A DNA stretch of 64,000 nucleotides from CADEEN01 sp963783785. GTDB taxonomy: Bacteria; Pseudomonadota; Gammaproteobacteria; Burkholderiales; Burkholderiaceae_C. The position numbers and the translations under genes are program-made. Within the stretch, counting starts at the first letter, position 1. Each line of letters starts with the position of its first letter. The notes below the pieces were generated by a model, which worked only from the letters and a program-made list of their open reading frames with translations, was not told the origin of the DNA and did not search any database. Where the stretch lies: assembly GCA_963783785.1 (NCBI GenBank), contig CAWAOQ010000012.1, positions 100,862 to 164,861 of the forward strand, given 5' to 3'. This document shows, in pieces, positions 54,388 to 63,970 of this stretch.

Positions 54388-56261
54388 GCCGCCACCGCCT
54401 GGGCCTGTGTCTGCAGCGGCGGCAGCGTCAGCTGCACGCAGGTGCCGGCGCCGGGAGACGAGGTTACGCTGACTTCGGCACCGATGCGCTCGGCGCGCTC
54501 GCGCATGATGCGCAGGCCGACATGCGTTTCGTCGTGCGCTGCATTGGCAAAGCCGCGGCCATCGTCGCGCACCTGCACGCGCCAGCGTGGCGCCTGCTGC
54601 ACCTCGACCCAGACCTGGCGCGCGCCGGCGTGCTTGCGCACGTTGGACAGCGCTTCCTGCACCACATGCAGCACCTGCACCTGGACGTCGGCAGCCAGCG
54701 GCAGGCCGTGGCCCTCGATGCGCAGGTGCGTCGCCAGTCCGCTCTGGTGCTCGAACTTCTTCAGTGTCGTCTGCAGCGCCGGGATGATGTCTTCGACATT
54801 GGTGCGGGTGCGGAAGTGCATCAGCAACTCGCGGACATCGGCGGTGCTCTCCTTGACGCCGGCGTCCAGCTCGGCGATCACGCGTTCGATCTGTGCCGCG
54901 TCGTTGCGGCGCTTGGCGTCGCGCAGCAACTGCACCTGGATCTTCAGGAACGCCAGGCCCTGTGCGATCGAGTCGTGCAGTTCGCGCGCCAGCAACCCGC
55001 GCTCGCCGGCGACGGCGGCCTCGCGCTCGAGCGCAGCGGCGCGAAGGCTCTCCATGCCGCCGGCCAGGTGGGAGGCCAGGGCATCGAGCAACGCGCGGTC
55101 GTCCTCGGCGAGGTTCGGCGTGCCGCGATAGAGCAGGTCGATCTCGCCGAGCACGCGCTCGTGCAACCGCACCGGCACGCTGACCAGGTTCTCGAACCCG
55201 GCACGCGCGCAGTGGTCGCGTGCGGCATCGGCGCGGATCGGGATCACGCGGGTGGTCGCCGTCGCCTGCGGCTGGCCGCAATGGCAGTCGCCGGTGACCA
55301 CGCAATGCTCGCTGCCGACCATCGGTTGCGGCAGGCAATCGGACGCCAGCAGCAGGTAGCGCTGGTTGCCTTCGTCGGACCAGCGCACCGCCGCGGCGTC
55401 GGCGCCGGCGATGCGCCGCACCTGTTGCGCAAAACCCTGCGCCATCTCGTCGAGCGTTGCAGCCCGCCCCACCAGTGCGCTGGCCTCGTACAGCGCCGCA
55501 AGGCGCTCGCCGCGGGCCTCGAGCATCGCGGTCTTCTGCGCGACCTTGGCCTCGAGGTCGCGGTACAGGCCCTGCAGCGTTTCAGCCATGCGGTTGAAGC
55601 CGACGGCCAGCGCGCCGAATTCGTCGCGCGACGCGACCTCGACGCGGGTCGACAAGTCGCCGGCCTGCACTTGCGCCAGGCCAGCCTGCAGCCGCGCCAG
55701 CGGGTTGAACACGAACAGGTAGGCGACGTACAGCAGGGTGACCGCCGCCGCGATGGCCAGCCCGAGCATGGCCATCTGGAACACGTTGAGGATCGCCGTC
55801 CAGCGCGCAAGCTGGTTCTCGATGGCGGTGACGAAGCTGTCGATGCGCTCGACGAACACCTCGGCCTGTGCCGCCACCGTGGCGGGCGAAGGCGCGCTGG
55901 CCGTCGCCTGCCACTGCACTTGCAGCGCCTGCCACTCGCGCTGCACGGCGGCGAAAGCGGCCTGCGAGCTGTCGTCGTGCGGCACGAACAGCGGTCGCGA
56001 CGGATCGCCGCTGGCCAGCAACCTCAGCGTCTGGTCGAAGCGCTGCGACAGCGCCTGGTGACGCGCCGCATCGCCGATGGCCAGCGCCTGCGCCAGACGC
56101 CAGGTCTGCATGCGCATGCGGCCGGCCTCGTTGACTGCCGCCGCGCCGCCTTCGAGCTGCCAGGTTACCCACAGCGTCAGTCCGATCGATGCCAGCGCCA
56201 GTGCCAGCAGCGCCGCGCCGACGATGCCCAGCTTGGTGCGCAGGTTCCAGGGACGCGACAT
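54384..56261 (-). CDS. narX: NarX-type nitrate/nitrite sensor histidine kinase
   Basis: A 625-residue membrane kinase. TM helix 1 is at about 13-34 and helix 2 at 161-185; between them a periplasmic helical sensor begins with the P-box-like NEAGRMRMQTWRLAQ (44-58), which in NarX binds nitrate. A HAMP domain (186-240), a central GAF-like region with a cysteine cluster (Cys309, 320, 326, 328, 351), a HisKA_3 dimerisation helix with His429 in ARELHDSIAQ, and an ATPase domain ending GLRIMRERAERIGAEV follow. It transfers phosphate to the NarL-like regulator, whose gene overlaps its end. Confidence 0.9.
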   Translation of the reverse strand: MSRPWNLRTKLGIVGAALLALALASIGLTLWVTWQLEGGAAAVNEAGRMRMQTWRLAQALAIGDAARHQALSQRFDQTLRLLASGDPSRPLFVPHDDSSQAAFAAVQREWQALQVQWQATASAPSPATVAAQAEVFVERIDSFVTAIENQLARWTAILNVFQMAMLGLAIAAAVTLLYVAYLFVFNPLARLQAGLAQVQAGDLSTRVEVASRDEFGALAVGFNRMAETLQGLYRDLEAKVAQKTAMLEARGERLAALYEASALVGRAATLDEMAQGFAQQVRRIAGADAAAVRWSDEGNQRYLLLASDCLPQPMVGSEHCVVTGDCHCGQPQATATTRVIPIRADAARDHCARAGFENLVSVPVRLHERVLGEIDLLYRGTPNLAEDDRALLDALASHLAGGMESLRAAALEREAAVAGERGLLARELHDSIAQGLAFLKIQVQLLRDAKRRNDAAQIERVIAELDAGVKESTADVRELLMHFRTRTNVEDIIPALQTTLKKFEHQSGLATHLRIEGHGLPLAADVQVQVLHVVQEALSNVRKHAGARQVWVEVQQAPRWRVQVRDDGRGFANAAHDETHVGLRIMRERAERIGAEVSVTSSPGAGTCVQLTLPPLQTQAQAVAA

Positions 56262-56304
56262 GCTGCGATTCTGACTGGCCTTCGCGTGCCCATGCGCCCC
56301 GCGA

Positions 56305-56835
56305 TCAGGCCCCCCGACGGCGCGACATTTCGGTGCCCATCGCGCTCAGCGCCGCAGTGTCGAAGTGCGGCAGCGCGGCGCGATAGGCCTCCTGTTCCTC
56401 GAGCTCGATGTGGAGCCGGTACATCTCGACGAAATCGCGCCATTGCGCCATGGTCGACGGCGTGCCGCCCCGCGGCCAATGCCCCTCCGCGATGGCCTGC
56501 AGTACGGCCCGCACCGCCGACCACGCCGCCGTCATCGTGTGGTGATCGCCCTGCAGGCGATCGGCCAGCGCCGCGTGGCCATGCGCACGCAGCCGGGGCA
56601 GCACGTGCCGCTCCTCGTCTTCGTGGTGGTGCGGCGCCGCCGTGTCGAAGTAGCGCATCACGTCGCGCGCGGCCTGGCGGGCTTGCTCGTCGGCGCCGTG
56701 CGCATTCAGATGCACGGCCATGCGCTCGATCAGCGACAGCATGCGCTCGACCCGCTGGTGGCAGGCCTCGAGCATTTCGAACGGCGCGTCGAACCCGGCG
56801 GCCGGGCTGTCGTGAAGGGAAATCGTCGATGTCAT
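56305..56835 (-). CDS. Hemerythrin-domain protein
   Basis: A 176-residue protein of the hemerythrin HHE type. Candidate di-iron ligands are His in EACHQRVERM, the cluster APHHHEDEERHVLP (His and Glu), His in GDHHTMTAAW and HIELEEQEAY near the C-terminus. Such proteins bind O2 or NO, or repair nitrosylated iron-sulfur centres. Its place between the NarXL-like genes and the SirB-like gene suggests a role in nitrogen-oxide stress. It lies 14 bases downstream of the SirB-like gene. Confidence 0.85.
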   Translation of the reverse strand: MTSTISLHDSPAAGFDAPFEMLEACHQRVERMLSLIERMAVHLNAHGADEQARQAARDVMRYFDTAAPHHHEDEERHVLPRLRAHGHAALADRLQGDHHTMTAAWSAVRAVLQAIAEGHWPRGGTPSTMAQWRDFVEMYRLHIELEEQEAYRAALPHFDTAALSAMGTEMSRRRGA

Positions 56836-56849
56836 GCAGCTCCCATCGT

Positions 56850-57242
56850 TCAAGAACCAAATGCGCGCAGTGCACCCAGCGGATGATGCGCCAGTGCCAC
56901 CGAGACCATGAACAGGTAACAGGCCAGCGCCGCGGCATAGGCCCAGGCGCGGCAGCGCTTCAAGGCCAGGGTGCCGAGCACGACATAGAGCACCAGCAGC
57001 GCCAGCTTCGCGCCGAGCCAGGCATCGCGCAGCGGCTGCAGCGACAGCAACGCCCACAGCGTGGCACCGGCGGCCAGCAGCAAGGTGTCGATCACGACGC
57101 TGGCCAGGCGCAGCGGCGCTGTCATCGGCCAGCGCTGCCGCGCCAGCACGGCAGCGCCGCGGCAGGCGAACAGCACGCCGCTGGCCGTGACCAGTGCGAG
57201 GTGTGCCAGCTTGATTTGTGGGTAGAACTCGATCAGCGCCAT
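56850..57242 (-). CDS. SirB2-family membrane protein
   Basis: A 130-residue protein with four predicted transmembrane helices. It begins MALIEFYPQIKLAHLALVTA and includes LASVVIDTLLLAAGATLWALL and LKLALLVLYVVLGTLAL-like LGAKLALLVLYVVLG, the pattern of SirB2 (pfam04247) proteins. The function is unknown, although the His in KLAHL and late AHHPLGA could bind haem or metal. It is 13 bases downstream of the TonB receptor and upstream of the hemerythrin gene. Confidence 0.72.
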   Translation of the reverse strand: MALIEFYPQIKLAHLALVTASGVLFACRGAAVLARQRWPMTAPLRLASVVIDTLLLAAGATLWALLSLQPLRDAWLGAKLALLVLYVVLGTLALKRCRAWAYAAALACYLFMVSVALAHHPLGALRAFGS

Positions 57243-57255
57243 GGCCCAGTCTGCG

Positions 57256-59218
57256 TCACCAGCGGCCGCGCAGCGTAACGCGCCAGGTGCGCGGCGACTC
57301 GGCGCCGGTGAACAGCGGCGATTCTTCGGCCAGCCGCAGTTGGGTCAGGTTGTCGACGCCTGCGCTGAGCTCCAGGCCATGGCCGAGATCACGGGCGGCG
57401 TATGCCGACACACGCGTCAGGTCGGGCACGGGTTGCAGCGGCTGGCCGGGCGTGGTCGAGGCGAGCAACTGGTCGCCGAGGTACTGCGCATCGAGCCCCG
57501 CGCGCCAGGGGCCGCTGCGCCAATCCAGCCGCACGCCGCGACTGTGCCGCGGCCGCTTTTCGAGCCGCGTGCCCAGGTCATCCTCGGCTTCGAGGTAGGT
57601 GTAGTTGGCGTTGACCGTGAAGCCGGCTGGCAGGCGCCAGGCCAGCGCAGCCTCGAGGCCGCGGAAGTGCGCGCGGTCGATGTTCTCGAACAGGTACTCG
57701 CCGCGCCCGCCGACCTGGCGCATCAGGCGTCGGCACGATCAGGTTGTCGACGCGGTTGTAGAAGGCCATCAGTTGCACGCCCACTTCCGCGCTGTCCCAG
57801 CCGACGCCGAGTTCGGCAGCGTCGCTCTCCTCGGGCTGCAGCGAGGCATTGCCGAAGTAGGTGTTGGGGCCTTCGTCCTCGCGGTAGTCGGGTGAGATCT
57901 GCTTCAGCGACGGCGCCTTGAAGCCGTGGCCGACGCCGCCCTTGACGGTCCACTGCGGCGCGGCATGCCAGACCAGGTAGGCGCGCGGGCTCCACTCGTC
58001 GCCGAAACCCTCGTTGCGGTCGTACCGCAACCCGGCGGTCAGCACCAGCGCGGGAGCGAGATCGAACTCGCCCTGCGCGTACAGCGCCTGGTGCTGGGCC
58101 TGGGCGCTGCCGCCGGGCAGGCCTTCGTTGTCCAGTTGCTCGTTGCGCACCTCGAAGCCGCCGGTGAGAAAGCTGCCCGGCTGCGGCATCGCCGACACCT
58201 GACCCTCGACGATGCGGTCGGCGAAGTTGTTCGGCCGCAGCGCGGCGACGCCGTTGTTGCGCGTGTTGCCGACGTCGACGCGGGACTCGTAGGCGCGCAG
58301 CAGGCTGCGCACTTGCAGGGGGCCGGCCCAGTCGGCGCGCCAGGCCAGCGAGCCGTGGCTGCGGTCGATGTCGGTGAGCGACTCGTAGATGCGCCGTGCG
58401 CCGCCACGCTCGCGCGCGTTGGCCCAGCGGTCTTCCTCGCCCGCGCGGTAGTCGAACTCGATCTCGTGGCCGGCCTCCGGCGCCCACCATGCCTGCAGCG
58501 AACCGTCGCGCTTGCGCCGGCCTTCGAGTTCGGTCAGTCGCGGGTCTTCCTTCAACGCCAGCGCTTCCTGCCGAGTCTCGGCCGCCGACACCGCGATGCG
58601 CCATGCCGCGCCGAGCGGCCCGCTCGCCTGCACGGCCGCGCGGTGGCCGTCGCCGCCCAGGCCGTCGTCGTCCCAGCGGCCCTCGGCCGTGGCGCCGAAG
58701 GCCCAGACGGGACCGGCGCGACGGGTGATGATGTTGACGACGCCGCCGAGCGCCTCGGAGCCGTAGAGCACCGACATCGGCCCGCGCACGACCTCGATGC
58801 GCTCGATGTCCTCGACGGCGACCCAGTCGTACTGGAAGTCGGAATGGCCGACGACGCCGTCGGTGCCGCCGATGCGCTTGCCGTCGATCAGGTACAGCGT
58901 GTGGCGGAAGTCCATGCCGCGCAGCGAAAGCGTCCTGCGGCCGCCGATCGTGCGGCCCTGCAGCGAGACGCCGGGCTCGCCGAGCAGCGCTTCGAACACG
59001 TTGTCGGCGCCGCGGTTGGCGATCTGCTCGGCGCTGATCACCGACATCGACGCCGGCGCGTCGATCAGCGGCATCGCACGCCGGGTGGCAGTGACGACCA
59101 CCGTCTGCGGCGCGTCGTCGGCGGCCAGTGCGCTGCCCAGCCCGGCAGCGCACAGCGACGCCGTCAGGGCGCGCACTGCCAGCTGCGCCATCGAAGAAAT
59201 CTGCATGCGCGCGAGCAT
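57256..59218 (-). CDS. TonB-dependent outer-membrane receptor, frameshifted
   Basis: A receptor of about 653 residues. A signal peptide ends near SALAADDA; the TonB-box-like TVVVTATRR follows, then a plug domain with GVSLQGRTIGGRRTLSLRG, IERIEVVRGPMSVLYGS and GGVVNIITR. The barrel ends in TWRVTLRGRW with a C-terminal aromatic. Near 57722 the frame is lost; adding one base turns PDAPGRR into the expected DARQVGGRGEYLFENIDRA. The start at 59218 has GAGGA just upstream. BtuB/FepA-like vitamin, siderophore or copper uptake is possible; context (nirS, divergent) suggests metal or cofactor supply for denitrification. Confidence 0.82.
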
Positions 59219-59278
59219 CGGTCCTCGTGGCACGGCGCCGCCTTGATGCGTGTTAAGTGTTTTCGGACTGCGTCGCAG

Positions 59279-59292
59279 TTGACTCAGTTCAA
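59279..59292 (+). promoter_or_regulatory. FNR/Dnr-type binding site upstream of nirS
   Basis: TTGACTCAGTTCAA fits the FNR/Dnr/NNR consensus TTGAN-N4-NTCAA exactly. It is centred 75 bases upstream of the nirS ATG, in the divergent gap with the TonB receptor gene, at a spacing typical of class II activation if transcription starts about 35 bases before the gene. The Dnr-like regulator at 62154-62852 is the natural candidate to bind it under low oxygen with NO. Confidence 0.75.
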
Positions 59293-59360
59293 GGACAAGC
59301 ATTTCTGCTGCCTCGACCATCGCCGCGTTCGATAGGCATGGACGCATGAGGAGTGCCACG

Positions 59361-61100
59361 ATGAAAGCACTGATCCAGACCATGGTCGCCACGCTGTTGC
59401 TCGCGCGCCGCGCCGCTGGTGGGCATGGCGCAGGACAAGAAGGGGACACCCCGAGGCTGGACGAGCCCGAAGCTACCAGGCCGGCGGCTCGCCGCTGGCC
59501 GCCGAGCCGATGTACCAGAGCACGAACCCGAAAGCGCCGCCGATGACGGTGGCCGAGTTCGACATCGCGCGCAAGATCTATTTCGAGCGCTGCGCCGGCT
59601 GCCACGGCGTGCTGCGCAAGGGCGCCACCGGCAAGCCGCTGACGCCCGACCTCACCATCGCCAAGGGCACCGACTACCTGAAGATCTTCATCGCCTACGG
59701 CTCGCCCGCCGGCATGCCCAACTGGCAGACCTCGGGCGAGATGGACGAGAAGACCGTCGACCTGATGGCGCGCTACATCCAGCATGACCCGCCGGTGCCG
59801 CCGGAGTTCGGCATGGCGCAGATGAAGGCGACCTGGAAGGTCATCGTCCCGCCGGCCCAGCGCCCGACGAAGAAGATGAACAGCTACAACATCGAGAACA
59901 TCTTCTCGACCACGCTGCGCGACACCGGCGAGGTGGCGCTGATCGACGGCGACACCAAGAAGATCATCAACATCGTCAAGACCGGCTATGCGGTGCACAT
60001 CTCGCGCCTCTCGGCGTCGGGGCGCTACCTGTTCGTGATCGGCCGCGACGCCAAGATCAACATGATCGACCTGTGGATGGCCACGCCCGACAACGTGGCC
60101 GAGGTGCGCATCGGGCTCGAGGCGCGGTCGGTGGACACCAGCAAGTACAAGGGCAAGGAAGGCGACTTCACCGACAAGCTGGCGATCGCCGGCGCCTACT
60201 GGCCGCCGCAGTACGTGATCATGAAGGGCGACACGCTCGAGCCGCTGAAGATCGTCGGCACCCGCGGCATGGTGGTGGGCACGCAGGAGTACCACCCCGA
60301 GCCGCGCGTGGCGTCGATCGTCGCCAGCCACTTCAAGCCCGAGTTCGTCGTCAACGTCAAGGAGACCGGCAAGACGCTGATGGTCGACTACTCCAACCTC
60401 GACGCGCTGAAGGTCACCGAGATCGGCTCGGCCCCCTTCCTGCACGACGGCGGCTGGGACTCGACCAAGCGCTACTTCATGGTGGCGGCGAACAAGAGCA
60501 ACAAGATCTCGGTGATCGATGCCAAGGAAGGCAAGCTGACCGCGACTGATCGACGTCGGCAAGATCCCGCACCCGGGCCGCGGCGCCAACTTCATCCATC
60601 CGAAATACGGTCCGGTCTGGTCGACCGGCCATCTGGGCGACGAGACGATCTCGCTGATCGGCACCGACCCCGTCAAGCACAAGGAATACGCCTTCAAGAA
60701 GGTCGCCGAGTTGAAGGGGCAGGGCGGCGGGGCGTTGTTCATCAAGAGCCATCCGAAGAGCACGCACCTGTATTCGGACACGCCGCTGAACCCCGACCCG
60801 AAGATCTCGCAATCGGTGGCGGTCTACGACATCAAGAACCTCGACAAGGGCTACACCGTGCTGCCGATCGCCGAATGGGCCGGCCTGAGCGACGACGGCG
60901 CCAAGCGCGTCGTGCAGCCCGAGTTCAACAAGGCCGGCGACGAGGTCTGGTTCGCGGTGTGGAGCGCCAAGAACAAGCAGAGCGCGCTGGTCGTCGTGGA
61001 CGACAAGACGCTCAAGCTCAAGGCCGTGATCAAGGATCCGCGCCTGATCACGCCGACTGGCCACTTCAACGTCTACAACACGCAGCACGACGTGTACTGA
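59361..61100 (+). CDS. nirS: Cytochrome cd1 nitrite reductase, frameshifted at three points
   Basis: Periplasmic enzyme reducing nitrite to NO in denitrification. It begins MKALIQTMVATLLL (signal peptide), with the shift points near 59408 and 59450, after which the frame reads SYQAGGSPLAAEPMYQS. The haem c site CAGCHGVLRKG follows, then an eight-bladed d1 domain with TGYAVHISRLSASGRYLFV, RDAKINMIDLW and EYHPEPRVASIVASH. A third shift at about 60543 (one extra base) is followed by LIDVGKIPHPGRGANFIHPK and the typical C-terminus FNVYNTQHDVY. The combined length of about 580 is normal for NirS. GAGGAG precedes the ATG, and an FNR/Dnr box lies upstream. Confidence 0.9.
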
Positions 61101-61111
61101 AGGAACCTGCC

Positions 61112-61423
61112 ATGAAGACCGCATTCGCCATCGTCGTGGCCTTGGCCCTCGCGCCGGTGGGCGCCTCGGCCGCGCCCGTCGACGACGCCATGAACAAGGC
61201 CGGCTGCATGGCCTGCCACACCAAGGACAAGAAGCTCGTCGGCCCGTCGTTCAAGGAGATCGCCGCCAAGTACAAGGGCCAGGACGTGGTCGCCAAGCTG
61301 ACCGAGAAGGTGCGCAAGGGCGGCTCGGGGGTGTTCGGCCCGGTGCCGATGGCGCCGAATCCGCCCGACAAGATCAACGACGCCGATCTGAAGGCCGCGA
61401 TCGAGTTGATCCTGAAGTCGTGA
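61112..61423 (+). CDS. nirM: Class I c-type cytochrome (c551/NirM-like)
   Basis: A 103-residue periplasmic cytochrome: signal peptide ending at ASAAP, haem-binding CMACHTK (Cys32, Cys35, His36), a KLVGPSFKEIAAKYKGQ segment and a distal Met in GPVPMAPNPP. This is the cytochrome c551/c5 pattern. It follows nirS by 11 bases and should donate electrons to it. NirC is an alternative name for such genes in nir clusters. Confidence 0.88.
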   Translation: MKTAFAIVVALALAPVGASAAPVDDAMNKAGCMACHTKDKKLVGPSFKEIAAKYKGQDVVAKLTEKVRKGGSGVFGPVPMAPNPPDKINDADLKAAIELILKS

Positions 61424-61439
61424 CGCCGCGGCGCCTGCG

Positions 61440-62118
61440 ATGACGTGGTGGCTCGGCATGGCCCGCGCCGGCCTCTGGCTGGTGTGGGTCGTGACCCTGG
61501 TCTGCACAGGCGGCGCAGACGCTGCAGGCCACCTCGGCCGACGGACGCTGGCGCGTGGTCGCCGAGGGCACGACCATCGTCATCGAGGACACCGTCGGCG
61601 CCGAAAGCCCGCGGCGGCTGCGTGTGGCCGCACTCGACGGCAGCGGCGCATCGGAGGTGGCCTCGATCCACGATGCCGCGCCTCGGCGCAGCTTCGTCAT
61701 CGCATTGCGCACCCTGCCCGAGCTGTGGGAGCTGTCGTACGACCCGCGCGCCGAGCCCATCTACGACGGCCTCGTGCACGACTACAGGATGGGCGAAGGC
61801 ATCGCGATCCCGGGCTTCCTGAACCCGCGGCGCACCAAGCTCGAATCGCCCCTGCAAGGGCTGGTGTTCGACCGCAGCCACGCCTTCGTGCTGGGCCGTG
61901 CCGGCGCCGGCGCCGACGGCCGCGCCCAACTGCATTTGGTGCAACTCGACGTTCGCCGCGTCATCGCGCGCTTTGCGGTTGCGGGCGACCCCGACATGTC
62001 GGCAGCCCGCGCGCTCGACGGCATCGGGCACAGCGAGATTCGCGTGCCCGATCGTGCCGGTGGGGCGGCCACGGTGGTCGACGTGCGCAATGCGCGCATC
62101 GTGCCGGGCGCCGATTGA
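61440..62118 (+). CDS. NirF-like / d1-propeller-related protein, 5' frameshift
   Basis: About 225 residues. The first 20 codons after ATG 61440 give a hydrophobic leader (LWLVWVVTLV) and are out of frame with the body; a shift near 61495-61505 connects to SAQAAQTLQATSADGRWRVV. The body has TLPELWELSYDPRAEPIYDG, LVHDYRMGEG and HLVQLDVRRVIARFAV, which resemble the C-terminal half of NirF, a protein needed for haem d1 synthesis or insertion. It is only about half the length of NirF, so it may be a short paralogue. It follows the nirS-cytochrome pair by 16 bases. The family call is from recalled similarity. Confidence 0.5.
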
Positions 62119-62153
62119 CGCCCGCGGCGCGCACGAGCCGCGCGCCTTGCCGC

Positions 62154-62852
62154 TCAAGCGGCGCGGTACGTCGCCAGCCGCCGTGTATCGAGGATGCGGA
62201 TGTCGCGCTTGTCGATCTCGATCAGGCCGGCCACCTCCAGCTCGTGCAGCACGCGCGAGAAATACTCGGGCGTCAGCGACAGCCGCGAGGCGATCGTGGC
62301 CTTGCTGACCGGCAGCGAGACCGTGACCACGTCAGGGCTGGTGGACTCCTGGCTCGGCTGGTCGCGGAGCAGGTAGCCGATCACGCGTTGCATGCCGGTG
62401 TGCAGCGCGTAGGCCTCGACGTCGTGCACCAGGCCGTGCAGCCGTCGCGAAATGCCGGCCAGCATGCGCAGTGCGAAGCGAGCGTCCTGCTCGATCTCGC
62501 CGACCACCGCGGCCTTGCCGATCGACACCACGGTGGCATCGGTCAAGGCCTGTGCATTCAGGATGTAGGGCCGGTCGGTGAACATCAGCGCCTCGGCGAA
62601 GCTCTGGCCGGGCGAGATGATCTCGATGATCTTCTCCTGCCCGTTCGGCGACAACACGAACAGCTTGACCTGGCCGGTGACGGTGACGTGGAAGGCCTCG
62701 CAAGGCTCGCCGCAACGGAACACCATCTCGCCGCGGCCCAGGCGCCGCACGGTGCAGCCCGCAGCCAGCCGCTCCAGCTCCGGCGGGCGCAGGTCGGTGA
62801 AGAGCGGCAGCACCGACAGGTACTGCGGCAGGTTGAAGACTCGGGTGTCCAC
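62154..62852 (-). CDS. dnr: Crp/Fnr-family regulator (Dnr/NnrR type)
   Basis: A 232-residue regulator. The N-terminal cyclic-nucleotide-like sensor domain spans about 10-130 (CTVRRLGRGEMVFRCGEPC); it lacks the FNR N-terminal cysteine cluster. The C-terminal helix-turn-helix is in SKATIASRLSLTPEYFSRVL at about 190-210. A Dnr or NnrR that activates nir genes in response to NO fits both the domain order and the location next to nirS. It converges on the NirF-like gene. Its own upstream region shows no clear FNR box. Confidence 0.85.
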   Translation of the reverse strand: MDTRVFNLPQYLSVLPLFTDLRPPELERLAAGCTVRRLGRGEMVFRCGEPCEAFHVTVTGQVKLFVLSPNGQEKIIEIISPGQSFAEALMFTDRPYILNAQALTDATVVSIGKAAVVGEIEQDARFALRMLAGISRRLHGLVHDVEAYALHTGMQRVIGYLLRDQPSQESTSPDVVTVSLPVSKATIASRLSLTPEYFSRVLHELEVAGLIEIDKRDIRILDTRRLATYRAA

Positions 62853-62932
62853 GATTTGGCTTCGCCGGCAAGGGGGAGATGCACATCTTAGAGCAGCGTG
62901 GTTGCTGCCTGGTATGCGTCAAGACGCGGCGG

Positions 62933-63847
62933 TCAGGCCAGCCGCACGACGAGCGCCAGCATCAGTGCCGTACCGAGGTTGTGCAGCAACACCGGCACCA
63001 GCGGCAATCCGGTGCTGCCGATCACCAGGCCGATCGCGACCTCGACGGCCAGCAGACCGAGCAGCGCGGCGCCCGCACGCCGGCGTCCGCTGCGCCATGC
63101 GGTCACGCCGAGCAGCGCGACGGCTGGCGTGACGACGAAGCTGCCGAGCCGATGCAGCCACTGCGCCAACGCACCTTCGGCATGCGGCGTCCCGACTGCG
63201 ACCACGGGCTCGCGCCATGGCGCGAGCGATTGCCAATCCCAGCCTGCCATGCGCGCCTGCGTGGCGCATTCGGCCAGGTCGACGCAGGCCAGGCCGGCGT
63301 GCGAGGCGCTGACCAGTGCGCCGGTGGCGACCTGGCCGAGCAGCAACGCCGCGACCACGATCGCGCCGGTGCCGAGCCGCACCCGCGGCGGCGGCGTCGC
63401 CAGGCACGCCGCCAGCGCGAGCATCACGAAGCCGCCGAGCAGGTTGGCCATCGCCACCAGCGGCACGCGCGCGCCGGGCGTGAAGACGCCGAGCAACGCC
63501 AGCAGCAGGGCCAGCGTCAGCAGGCCCATCGACAGCGCTGCGTGACGGCGCAGGATCGGTTTTCGGGCCACGCTGAGGACCACCATCGCGATCGCCCCCA
63601 GCAGCGACAGCGTGGCGGTGATGCGGTGGGCCAGCCGTGCCGCGCCGACCGCGGTGAAGGCCGCCGTGCCCGCGCCAGATGGCGCGGCGCGATCGCCCTG
63701 GACATAGCAGGCGGGCCAGGGCCGGCAGCCGAGCCCGGCCGCGCTGTGGCGCAGGAAGGCGCTCAGGCTCGTCACTGCCGCGAGCAACACCGCGCACAGC
63801 AGCGCGATGCGACGCAGCCTGGCCAAGCGAAGTCGAGCGGTGTCCAT
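62933..63847 (-). CDS. ctaA: Heme A synthase / CtaA-COX15 family protein
   Basis: A 304-residue membrane protein with about eight helices. Haem-ligand-type His are in GAARLAHRITATL, QWLHRLGSF and VLLHNLGTAL, and the paired Cys of loop regions appear in GCRPWPACYVQ and ACVDLAECAT. CtaA converts haem O to haem A for cytochrome oxidases. In denitrifiers a CtaA-like gene often lies near nir or nor genes, so a different role in haem modification is possible. It is divergent from the gene at the window end. Confidence 0.85.
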   Translation of the reverse strand: MDTARLRLARLRRIALLCAVLLAAVTSLSAFLRHSAAGLGCRPWPACYVQGDRAAPSGAGTAAFTAVGAARLAHRITATLSLLGAIAMVVLSVARKPILRRHAALSMGLLTLALLLALLGVFTPGARVPLVAMANLLGGFVMLALAACLATPPPRVRLGTGAIVVAALLLGQVATGALVSASHAGLACVDLAECATQARMAGWDWQSLAPWREPVVAVGTPHAEGALAQWLHRLGSFVVTPAVALLGVTAWRSGRRRAGAALLGLLAVEVAIGLVIGSTGLPLVPVLLHNLGTALMLALVVRLA

Positions 63848-63970
63848 GGTCGGCGATGGTAGGGGCCGCGACCTCGTGCTTTCTTATCCTGGTTCATGTC
63901 CGTGCCGAGAGGCGGTCACCAGAATCGCCCGGCGCGGTCCTGATGAGGGCCGATGAAGGAGACAAACGCC

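Noticed and set aside
59219..60781. Upstream extension of the minus-strand TonB frame into nirS
   Set aside because: The extension is antisense to nirS and lacks any domain; the signal peptide and ribosome-binding site place the start at 59218.
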